Positions 6,562 to 14,300 of a stretch of DNA of 18,560 nucleotides are shown piece after piece. Both the position numbers and the translations under genes were made by a program. The stretch comes from Chloroflexota bacterium. GTDB lineage: Bacteria; Chloroflexota; Anaerolineae; Caldilineales; Caldilineaceae. The stretch's first letter is position 1. Each line of letters starts with the position of its first letter. The notes beneath the pieces were generated by a model. It ran no database searches. It worked only from the letters and a program-made list of their open reading frames with translations, and was not told where the DNA came from. The stretch covers positions 1 through 18,560 of the forward strand of contig QEUW01000117.1 of NCBI GenBank assembly GCA_003577005.1, given 5' to 3'.

Positions 6562-8484
6562 CTACCGGCTGATCACCGGCAAGTAAATCTGGTGTTGTGC
6601 TTCTGCTGTGCCCTCCTCTGCTGTATCATCTGTATCACCGTTCATGGGGTCGTCATTGGGGTCGGCTGGCGTGCTGTCGGCCTCGACTCCGGTGTGGCCC
6701 GCACTGGCAGCAAAGACAATCGGCGGGTTCCCCACCTCGATCCCATCGGCCACCTCGCCACTAAAGCCGTGGGCCGACCCATCCCAGAAGGCCGACCAGG
6801 TGCAACTCGTTGTGGCGCCCAGCGCACCCGGCGTGCAGATAAAGATGTCGGCGCCGTCGCCACTCACGCCGCCGTTGACGGCGAAGGCCCCTTGGGTGGT
6901 CAGATAAATCTTGCCATCGCTGCTGTCAATCGAGACGCCCCAAATGTCTTCGCTGCCGGCGGTCAACACGACATCCGAGCCATCGAAGTACAGCTCCCAC
7001 GTGCCGCTTGTGTCAGCACCCAACGATGTAGCATCGAAAACAATCAAATCCTCGTCGGCTCCACTGACAGTCGTGCCTGCCGGGCCGGGAACGCTGAAGT
7101 TGCCCAACGTGCTGACCACCAGGCGCCCATCCGGCGTGAAGCCGATGGCGTCGATGTCCTCATCATTGGTGGTCAACCCCACATCCGACCCGTCGAAGAA
7201 CAGGGTGAATGTGCCAGCCGTCGTGGAACCGAGCGAGGTGGGGGTGAACCTGACAATGTCAGAGTCATCCACCGTGCCAAGACCATTGAGGGTCACCGGG
7301 TTATCGAAGGTCATCAGGATCGTGCCATCCTCCAGGAAGGCAAAGCCGTTGACATCCGTGCCACCCACGCCAACATCCGAACCGTCGAAGACCATGGCCC
7401 ATGCGCCGGTGCCGGGGTTGTAGACGAGGATGTCTTCATCGGCAAAGGAGAGGCCGTTCACCGCGCCGTTCGAACTTGAGCTGACGAAGATCAGGTCGCT
7501 TGCGGGCGGTGGCGGTGGTGGTGGCGGTGGTGGCGGTGGTGGTCCGCTCGCAACGGTCAACGTGGTAAACATCCCACCGGGGCCGGCGCCGTTGTTGGTG
7601 ACATAGAGGTTGCGGTTGTAGAGCGGTAAGGTGGCGCCCACGGCTGCCCCGGCCGGCACATCGACGAGGGCATCCATGCTTTCACCGGCCGGCACCGTCT
7701 CGGCGACGGCGCGGAATCCATTGGTCAGGACAAAGCCGTTCCTGGCGATCACCCGCTGGTGGGCGCCGAGGATCGCCATGGCATAGTGGTCGAAACCGGC
7801 GTTCAGGTAGCGCAGCAGCGCCCTGGCGCCGGGGCTGACGCTGATTGGCGCCGTATCCGGGTAGGCCTTGCCGTTGATCAAGAAGTAGCGCGGCCGGTAG
7901 TTGAGCAGATTGAACCCACTGGGGTCGGCGTTGAGCGCCGGGTCGATCTCGCTGAGCACCAGCACGGCTTCGTGGGTTACACCGGCGTAGGCGGGGTTGG
8001 CGGACTGGACCGCGAGCGCGCCATAGAGACCCATTGCCAGTTGGATAGAGGCGTTTGATCCACTTTCATAGAGATAGGCGCCGGCCTTCGCCGTAAAGCT
8101 GTAACTCACCGTGCCACCACCCGGCCCTGCCTCCTGCGCCAGTGGACCCGGCGCGCCGCCGCTGGCGGTGAGCGTCTGCCCGGCAATGACGATGGAGGTG
8201 GACTCAGCCAGCGCATTGGTGAGGTTGATGATGACTGTATCACCGGCAGCGGCGCGTATCTCCGGCCCCGGCAGCGAGGTCACCAGTCCGGTTGTACACG
8301 GGCCGCCGTTGGTGTTGACATAACCCCAGATATTGACGCTGGCGCCGCCGGGTAGATTCAATGTGCCGTCGCTGGCACATAAATTCACCGTCACCGTGGC
8401 CGCCTGGGCGGGTGTGCTCGTGAGCCACAGCAGGGCCAGCAACAGAACGGCCAGTCCGCCGAGTTTGAGAAGTCTTGCCTGCAT
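6562..8484 (-). CDS. Secreted degenerate cupredoxin (copper-oxidase-like) protein with propeller-like C-terminal module
   Basis: 640 residues, ATG at 8484 with AGGAG 8 bases upstream. Residues 1-28 are a signal peptide (cleavage after AQA). Residues about 29-320 align with the two neighbouring multicopper-oxidase-like proteins: GPEIRAAAGDTVIINLTNALAESTSIVIAGQ, GAYLYESGSN, LVLSEIDPAL, YFLINGKAYPD, LRYLNAGFDHYAMAILG. Every position where copper His clusters should stand is substituted, so a copper site in this chain is unlikely. A run of about 13 prolines (7504-7542) links to a module of about 260 residues with four repeats of D(E)DI...FDGSxxGL...D, also found twice in the giant protein. The C-terminus is an acidic linker with DDPMNGD and the tail IYLPVISR. 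It is 22 bases after the previous oxidase gene. It is probably a structural or assembly partner of the other two, displayed on the surface. Confidence 0.82.
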   Translation of the reverse strand: MQARLLKLGGLAVLLLALLWLTSTPAQAATVTVNLCASDGTLNLPGGASVNIWGYVNTNGGPCTTGLVTSLPGPEIRAAAGDTVIINLTNALAESTSIVIAGQTLTASGGAPGPLAQEAGPGGGTVSYSFTAKAGAYLYESGSNASIQLAMGLYGALAVQSANPAYAGVTHEAVLVLSEIDPALNADPSGFNLLNYRPRYFLINGKAYPDTAPISVSPGARALLRYLNAGFDHYAMAILGAHQRVIARNGFVLTNGFRAVAETVPAGESMDALVDVPAGAAVGATLPLYNRNLYVTNNGAGPGGMFTTLTVASGPPPPPPPPPPPPPASDLIFVSSSSNGAVNGLSFADEDILVYNPGTGAWAMVFDGSDVGVGGTDVNGFAFLEDGTILMTFDNPVTLNGLGTVDDSDIVRFTPTSLGSTTAGTFTLFFDGSDVGLTTNDEDIDAIGFTPDGRLVVSTLGNFSVPGPAGTTVSGADEDLIVFDATSLGADTSGTWELYFDGSDVVLTAGSEDIWGVSIDSSDGKIYLTTQGAFAVNGGVSGDGADIFICTPGALGATTSCTWSAFWDGSAHGFSGEVADGIEVGNPPIVFAASAGHTGVEADSTPADPNDDPMNGDTDDTAEEGTAEAQHQIYLPVISR

Positions 8485-8506
8485 TGTCTCATCTCCTATC
8501 TGTTCC

Positions 8507-9805
8507 TCACGAGCACAGGTTCAACTGTGGCGGCGGGTTGACGCGCACCATGGTCGCCAATCCGCCAAAGCCCTCGTCGAAGTTCTGGAACTCGTTGAGC
8601 GCATGGCTGTGCCAGGGGAAGTAGAACTCGCCGCACTCGTTGAACGAAGTGGTGCCCACCGGCAACTCATCCTGCTCGCCCAGGTGGGGGTCGCCGCTGT
8701 AGAAGGTCACGCCATCTTTGAAGACCAGGTTTTGCAGCCCCGGTATCGCCACCGGCAGTGGCCCGGCCGACCCCGGCTTCCAGTGCTCGACGTTGGTCCA
8801 TTTGAAGAGCAGGTCGGCCGTCTGTCCCGCCGCGATGGTGCGGGTAAACTGGTCGAGCGTGGCGCCGCCCAGGAAGCGCCCGTCCTGGCCGATCACCTTG
8901 AGGTGGTCGCCGTGGGGGTGGAAGGGATGGTTGACCGTGCCGGCATTGGCGTAGCGGATCAGCGCCGGCTTGCCGTTGGGGTTGAGGTCGGCGTCGATGG
9001 CGTTGACCTGCACCAACGCGCCGTACGGCTGGTTGGGCAGCCAGGGCACAAAGTTGTCGTTCATCGTGTCCGGCAGCGAACGCCCGTTGATGGTCCAATA
9101 GTGGTCGTGGCGGGTGGTCACGTCGAAGGGCCGGTTGCGATCTGCCGCCCGGTGCAGCGCAGGGTCGATCTCGTGCATGATCAGGATATATTCCTGGGCG
9201 GGGTCGAACTCGGTGCTGGCATCGTTGTAGGCAAAGTTAGGGCCCAGGGCCGGTCGCACCACGATGGCGCCGTAGAGCCCCATGTGGACCTGTTTGTGCT
9301 GGTTGGTGCCGCTTTCGTAGAGATAGGTGCCCGGTTCGCTTGCCACAAAGGTATAGCTGACCGTGCCGCCGCCGTTGGCCGCCTCATTGGTCAACAGGCC
9401 GGCGACCCCGCCGCTGGCGGTCACCCCGCTCTGGCCGGGGAAGATGATGGAGACCGACTCCTGAATCTTGGCGGTATTGTTGGTCAGATTGACGGTGACG
9501 GTGTCGCCCTGGTTGACACAGAGGATCGGCCCCGGCACCTGGAAGGAAGCGCCGTTGACGGTGTAGCTCCACATAAAGATGCTGTTGCCGTCGGGGAAGG
9601 CGATAAAGCCAGTGGCGGTCCGCAGGTTGAAGACTGGGCTGCCTGGGCTGCCGGCGCCGTGCGTACAGATCATCCCGATGAGCGGGGGTGCGGGTGCGGC
9701 CGGCGGGCGCCCCCGTACCAGTTCGGCCGGCCCCAAGACGAGGAGCAGGGCCGCGATCAGCACCAGACCCGGCCCGGCCCATTTGCGACGCATGATAGCA
9801 AACAT
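8507..9805 (-). CDS. Multicopper-oxidase-like protein keeping only the C-terminal His motifs
   Basis: 432 residues. I place the start at the ATG at 9805 because AAAGGAG lies 5 bases upstream; the in-frame ATG at 9820, directly abutting the preceding stop, has no such site. Residues about 1-32 are a signal peptide or anchor. Two cupredoxin domains follow. Domain 1 has the typical frame (PGPILCVNQGDTVTVNLTNN, GTYLYESG, MGLYGAIVV), but HWHG is SIIFPG (119-124) and HSH/HCH is YESG (163-166). Domain 2 keeps HPFHPHG (293-299, an HxxHxHG motif) and WHSH (399-401), so four trinuclear-type His ligands remain. The Cys of HCH is Ser400 and the downstream type-1 His is not visible. Alone it should not form a normal oxidase site; with domain 1 of the neighbour at 9821-11116 it could. 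The gene lies between the other two paralogues in one operon. Confidence 0.85.
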   Translation of the reverse strand: MFAIMRRKWAGPGLVLIAALLLVLGPAELVRGRPPAAPAPPLIGMICTHGAGSPGSPVFNLRTATGFIAFPDGNSIFMWSYTVNGASFQVPGPILCVNQGDTVTVNLTNNTAKIQESVSIIFPGQSGVTASGGVAGLLTNEAANGGGTVSYTFVASEPGTYLYESGTNQHKQVHMGLYGAIVVRPALGPNFAYNDASTEFDPAQEYILIMHEIDPALHRAADRNRPFDVTTRHDHYWTINGRSLPDTMNDNFVPWLPNQPYGALVQVNAIDADLNPNGKPALIRYANAGTVNHPFHPHGDHLKVIGQDGRFLGGATLDQFTRTIAAGQTADLLFKWTNVEHWKPGSAGPLPVAIPGLQNLVFKDGVTFYSGDPHLGEQDELPVGTTSFNECGEFYFPWHSHALNEFQNFDEGFGGLATMVRVNPPPQLNLCS

Positions 9806-9810
9806 GGTCT

Positions 9811-9817
9811 CTCCTTT
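9811..9817 (-). promoter_or_regulatory. Ribosome binding site deciding the start at 9805
   Basis: AAAGGAG on the minus strand, 5 bases before the ATG at 9805, lies just after the stop codon of the preceding oxidase (9821-9823). It favours 9805 over the abutting ATG at 9820. Confidence 0.7.
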
Positions 9818-9820
9818 CAT

Positions 9821-11116
9821 TCAAAATGTCTGGTTGGGGCCAGCTTGCGGTGGCAAGGTGCCGGCCGGGTAGACGCGCACCTGCGTCACCTGACCACCCA
9901 GACCCGGCAGATCGCCGTTGACCAGGCGCTGGGCGTTGCGGTTGCGCAGCCAGTAGACGTTGTAATTGCCCGCCGGGTCGGAGCCGCCCGGCAGGCCGGC
10001 GCTGTAGGCCGGCGCCGTGAAGATGGCGTCGCGCGCCTCGCCCGGCCCGATATAGATCGAGTTGGTCTCGTACCGGTTTGGCCCCAGGAAGGTGGCGTCG
10101 TGGCCGACCACGGTCATCGTTGGGCCGAGCAGTTGCATGGCCTGTTGTTCGTAGCCCAGGTTGGTCCAGCGCAACAGCACCCTGTCACCCGCATTGGCCT
10201 GGATCAGCGACGAGACGAACTGGGTGTAGCCCAGTTCCGGGTCGCCCAGGTCGAAGTCCGAACCGGGCAACTCCTGGTCGCGCAGGATGGTGTCGGGGTA
10301 GGCGCGCCCGTTGATCACCCAGTACTGCGGCTTGTAGTTGGACCAGATGAACTCCTGCACCGCCTCCAGGTTGTCGTGTGGCGTCAGATCCACCTCGTTG
10401 AGCAGCAGTGTGAACTGGCGGTCGAAGGCGGTGACGCCACCGTCGTTGTCGTAGGTGCGCCCGTTGTTAGCTTCGATGAAGACGATGCCGTCCATGCCCA
10501 ACTGCACATGCTCGGTGTCCTCGAAGTGGCAGTGGTACATGTAGGTGCCTTCTACCCGCGGCCGGTAGAAATAGGTGAAATCGCGCACCGGCGGCACCGA
10601 GATACTCGTCTCCGGCACGCCGTCGAAGATGGCGTTGGGGTTGCGGAACCCATGCCAGTGGATGGTGTGTGCATCGTCCAGGTCAGGCCGCACCACAAAG
10701 CCGAGGTTGGTCATGGTGATGTAGAGGTCGATGTCCTTGGGGATCGCCAGGATCGGCGAAGGCCACTGGACAAAACCTTTGTACTTGGCGGTCAACTCCG
10801 CCGGGCTGGCATTGGCATCCTCCGGCGCTACAGCGCGGAAGCCAAAAGCATAGACGGGCTGCGCATCCGGGCCGGTGTGCCGCCGCCCGGGCAACGACAT
10901 AAAGCCATCAGTCGCCACCAGGCGGATGTCCATGCGCGGCAATTGGGCCAGCGGCGCATTCGCCGCCCCGGCTGGTGGCGCCGCCAGGGCCGGGTGCGTT
11001 TGCCGCTGCGCCGCGGCCAGCCCACCGCCGGCCAGGAGGCCGAGCAGTGCGGTCTGACCCCCCAGTTTGAGAAAGCCACGCCGGTTGAAACGGCGAGATC
11101 GTTGTTCTTGTTGCAT
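9821..11116 (-). CDS. Tat-exported multicopper oxidase-like protein with type-1 site in domain 1
   Basis: 431 residues from the ATG at 11116 (AGGAG 6 bases upstream). The N-terminus NRRGFLKLGG (11-20) is a twin-arginine signal, fitting a protein exported folded with its cofactor; cleavage is likely near residue 45. Domain 1 holds HTIHWHG (150-156, HxxHxHG) and HCHFEDTEHVQLGM (195-208), giving a full type-1 copper set (His150, Cys196, His203, Met208) and four histidines for half of a trinuclear centre. In domain 2 the strand that should carry HPxHxHG reads GYEQQAMQLLG, and the C-terminal HxH is absent, so the other half is missing. Type-1 copper in domain 1 recalls two-domain oxidases and nitrite reductases, whose active sites form between neighbouring subunits. 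The next gene starts within 16 bases and keeps exactly the missing half. The substrate (phenolic, metal ion, other) cannot be told from sequence. Confidence 0.88.
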   Translation of the reverse strand: MQQEQRSRRFNRRGFLKLGGQTALLGLLAGGGLAAAQRQTHPALAAPPAGAANAPLAQLPRMDIRLVATDGFMSLPGRRHTGPDAQPVYAFGFRAVAPEDANASPAELTAKYKGFVQWPSPILAIPKDIDLYITMTNLGFVVRPDLDDAHTIHWHGFRNPNAIFDGVPETSISVPPVRDFTYFYRPRVEGTYMYHCHFEDTEHVQLGMDGIVFIEANNGRTYDNDGGVTAFDRQFTLLLNEVDLTPHDNLEAVQEFIWSNYKPQYWVINGRAYPDTILRDQELPGSDFDLGDPELGYTQFVSSLIQANAGDRVLLRWTNLGYEQQAMQLLGPTMTVVGHDATFLGPNRYETNSIYIGPGEARDAIFTAPAYSAGLPGGSDPAGNYNVYWLRNRNAQRLVNGDLPGLGGQVTQVRVYPAGTLPPQAGPNQTF

Positions 11117-11122
11117 ATCCTT

Positions 11123-11127
11123 CTCCT
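11123..11127 (-). promoter_or_regulatory. Ribosome binding site deciding the start at 11116
   Basis: AGGAG on the minus strand, 6 bases before the ATG at 11116. This start puts the twin-arginine motif at residues 12-13, the usual place; the open frame continues upstream to 11185 but those extra residues do not look like a signal peptide. Confidence 0.7.
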
Positions 11128-11224
11128 GTTCATAGCCCGCACCGCCATCAATGGCCGGTGCGATGCGGCGACAAGGCCGGTACACCGGGCCAGACGCCCA
11201 CGACAGTTGTTTCGGTAACGTACT

Positions 11225-11311
11225 CGTAGGTCGCCCTACCAGGGCGACGACGCTCGTTTGAAAGAGGCCTCGCCGATAGGGACGATTGTCACGCTAACAG
11301 CGTGACCTACG
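11225..11311. repeat. Clover-shaped palindromic intergenic element (REP/MITE-like)
   Basis: Terminal inverted repeats CGTAGGTC (11225-11232) and GACCTACG (11304-11311) bracket two perfect hairpins: GTCGCCCT-ACC-AGGGCGAC (11230-11248) and GTCACGCT-AAC-AGCGTGAC (11288-11306). Both hairpins have 8-bp stems, 3-base loops and a GTC...GAC frame. The element sits between the terminator of the giant gene and the first oxidase gene and contains no coding sequence. The shape resembles dispersed palindromic units seen in many bacterial genomes; copy number cannot be judged from one window. Confidence 0.6.
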
Positions 11312-11321
11312 ATAAAACCAC

Positions 11322-11358
11322 CTCCCGACCCACAGAGCATTGCTCTGTGGGTCGGGAG
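11322..11358 (-). terminator. Strong intrinsic terminator of the giant surface-protein gene
   Basis: ctcccgacccacagagca (11322-11339) and its exact reverse complement (11341-11358) form a perfect stem of about 17 bp with a minimal loop, 5 bases after the stop of the giant gene. On the minus strand it is followed by GGTGGTTTTATC, a short T tract. It should separate transcription of the giant gene from the oxidase operon. Confidence 0.8.
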
Positions 11359-11363
11359 CCGTA

Positions 11364-14300
11364 CTACTGCCTGACGAGCGGCAGCAAGATCCGCTCAGCC
11401 GACTCCTCCTCGTCGCTGGATTCGACATCGAGGCCCGTGTCGCCGTTGAGCGGGTCATCGTCCACTTGAGGCCCTTCGGTCACGAGTGGCAGGAAGACTG
11501 TCTCTGCGAACTCCTCCTCGTTCATAACATCGCCGTTGAGCGGGTCGTCATCCTCGACAAGCTCATCGTCGCCGGTGGCGTCGAGAGCTACCGGGGTCGT
11601 CGCAGCTGCTGCGCTCACCGCAGGACCGATATCGAGACCATCGATCGCCTTGTTCAAGCCAAACTCGGAGCCACTCCAGTAAGGAGCGAAGATACAGCCC
11701 GTGATCGGCTCGTTGAGCGAGGAGGGCGTGGCGGTGCAGGTGAAGATGTCGCCTTTTTTGCCGCTCACCCCGTTGACAGCGAAATTGCCTTGTGTGGTGA
11801 GATAGATGCGACCGCTGTCGCCGTCCAGGTCAACCCCCCACACATCCTCGCCGCCGTTGCTCAGGCCAAAGGCCGAACCGTCGAAGTACAGCTGCCATGC
11901 ACCGGTGGCAGGGTTGAGGACGATCAAGTCCTCATCCTCGCCGTTCAACGTGCCGGACGGGTGGGCCGGCACACTGAACCTGCCCAGCGTGCTCACCACC
12001 AGGCGACCATCCGGGGGGAAGCTGAAGGCGTCGATGCCCTCGTCGTTGGTCGTCAACCCGTAGTCCGAACCGTCGAAGTACATGCTGAAGGCGCCCGCCG
12101 AGAAGTTGCCCGGCACGGTCGGGGTGAAGCGGATGATGTCCGAGTCATCCACAACGCCCAGGCCGGGCAGGGTGGCTGGCGCATCCAGCGTCAGCAGCAG
12201 CGTGCCGTCGGGCTGGAAGTTGAAGCCGTTTACATCGACACTGCCCAGCCCAAAGAGCGAACTATCGAAGACCAGCGACCAGGCGTTGGTGGTGGGGTTG
12301 TAGGCCAGAATGTCTTCGTCCTGGAACGTAACGCCGGCCACCTTGCCGCCATCACTCGAACTCACATAGATGATCTCCGCACCCGGTTGAGGGCTGACCA
12401 CCGGCGGGCCGATATCGAGGCCATCGATGATCCGGCCATTCAAGCCAGCGGCGGAGCCACTCCAGTAGGGAGCAAAGATACAGCCCGTGACCGGCTCGTT
12501 GAGCGAGGAGGGCGTGGCGGTGCAGGTGAAGATGTCACCGCCGGTCCCGCTCGCACCGTTGACGGCGAAGTTATCTTGCGTGGTCAGATAGATGCGACCG
12601 CTGTCGCCGTCCAGGTCAACCCCCCACACATCCTCGCCGCCGGTCGTCAGGGCAAAGGCCGAACCGTCGAAGTACAGCTGCCATGCACCGGTGGCAGGGT
12701 TGAGGACGATCAAGTCCTCATCGGCGCCGCTCAACGTGCCGGTCGGGTCGGCGGGCACGCTGAAGTTGCCCAGCGTGCTCACCACCAGGCGGCCATCCGG
12801 GGTGAAGCTGAAGGCGTCGATATCCTCGTTGTCCGTTGTTAACCCGTAGTCCGCACCCTGGAAGTACAGGCTGAAGGCGCCCGCCGAGAAGTTGCCCGGC
12901 ACGGTCGGAGTGAAGCGGATGATGTCCGAGTCGTCTACCGCACCCAGGCCGGGCAGGGTGGCCGGAGCATCCAGCGTTAACAGCAAGCTGCCGTCGGACT
13001 GGAAGTCGAACCCGTTTATATCGACACTGCCCAGCCCAAACAGCGAACCATCGAAGACCAGCGACCAGGCGCCCGTGTCGGAGTTGTGGGCCAGGATGTC
13101 TTCGTCCTCGAAGAGAATGCCACCCACTGTGCCTTTGCTGCTCAAACTGATATAGATGAGGTCGCCCGTAGGCGGTGGCGGAGGCTCGGCGCTGACCACA
13201 ATCGCGACCTCATCAAAGGCGGAGTCGGCGCCGTCATTGGCCGTCAGGCGCAAGACGTAGGCGCCGGCGCCTGGGAAGGTGGCCGTTGTGACCAGGGCAG
13301 AGGCATCGCCAAACGTCACCCCGGCCGGGCCGCTGACCTGCGTCCACTCGGTCGTCAGCGGGCCGGGGCCATCGCCGCCATCGTCGGCCGTGCCATTGAG
13401 CGTCACCTGGTTGGCCGGCAAGATGATGGTCTGATCCGGGCCGGCGTTGACATTGGGTGGCGCGTTGGCCGGCGGTGCAGCGCAGGGAGCGAGCGTTCCC
13501 GGTCGTTCGTCGGCGCCGGCATCGTGGCTGGCGCCGGTGATGCGCGGTTCGCGGTCGAAGTCGTCGCAGGGCGCATCCACCCCACTGTGGCTGGCGACGC
13601 CGATGTCCACCGCCGGCGAACCGGCGTTGAGGTGGTAGTCACCCGGCGGGTCGGTCGGGTTGGAGCGGACCAGCACGACCACAAAGGCCGGGTCGCCGGC
13701 AAAGGGCGTAGCGACAAAGTCCAGGTGGATGGGCTGGACGAACTGCGGGTTGCCGATCACGTTGCCCACACCGCTGCCATACGGTGCGGTGAGCAGCGAA
13801 TAGTTGGGGGTAAAGAACCTGGGTGCGGACGTACCCACCACCTCCAGGTCGATGATCCCCGCCGAAGGCAGGGCGCCTGTCCCATCCAGGAAGTAGGCCT
13901 GGTTCTCCCAGAAGATGTTATTGAAGAGCACCGGGTCGCTGAAGCTGTCCACGGGCAGGCCGCGGGCGTTGCGCAGCGCCTGGCTGTGCGGCTCGCTCAC
14001 CAGACCGGCGCCGTGCGGACAACTGCCGAGCGGCGACGGCGGGTTGCAGGTCGAGCGGTCGGCGTCCTCGGCGGTGGATGTCGAGATGTTGCGGGCGATG
14101 GTGTTGTTGACAATGCGCACATTGAGGGCATCGTCCAGGCTGATGCCGCCGCCGGTGTCGGTCGCCAGGTTGTTGACGACCATGTTGTTCTGGATCGTCA
14201 CCGGGCCGTCCACCGGTTGTAGCAGGCGGATGCCGCCGCCGTCGTCGTTGCTGAGGTTGCCCTGCACCAGGTTGCGCTCGATGGTCACAGCGCCGGAGCC

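Noticed and set aside
8507..9805. Calling this protein a functional laccase or nitrite reductase
   Set aside because: The type-1 Cys is Ser400 and the domain-1 His motifs are absent, so no single-chain active site can be supported.
8333..11218. Open plus-strand frame of 961 codons antisense to the oxidase genes
   Set aside because: It is the mirror of two well-supported minus-strand genes with recognisable motifs; the translation is Val/Gly/Arg/His-rich with no domain, and long antisense frames are expected in GC-rich coding DNA.
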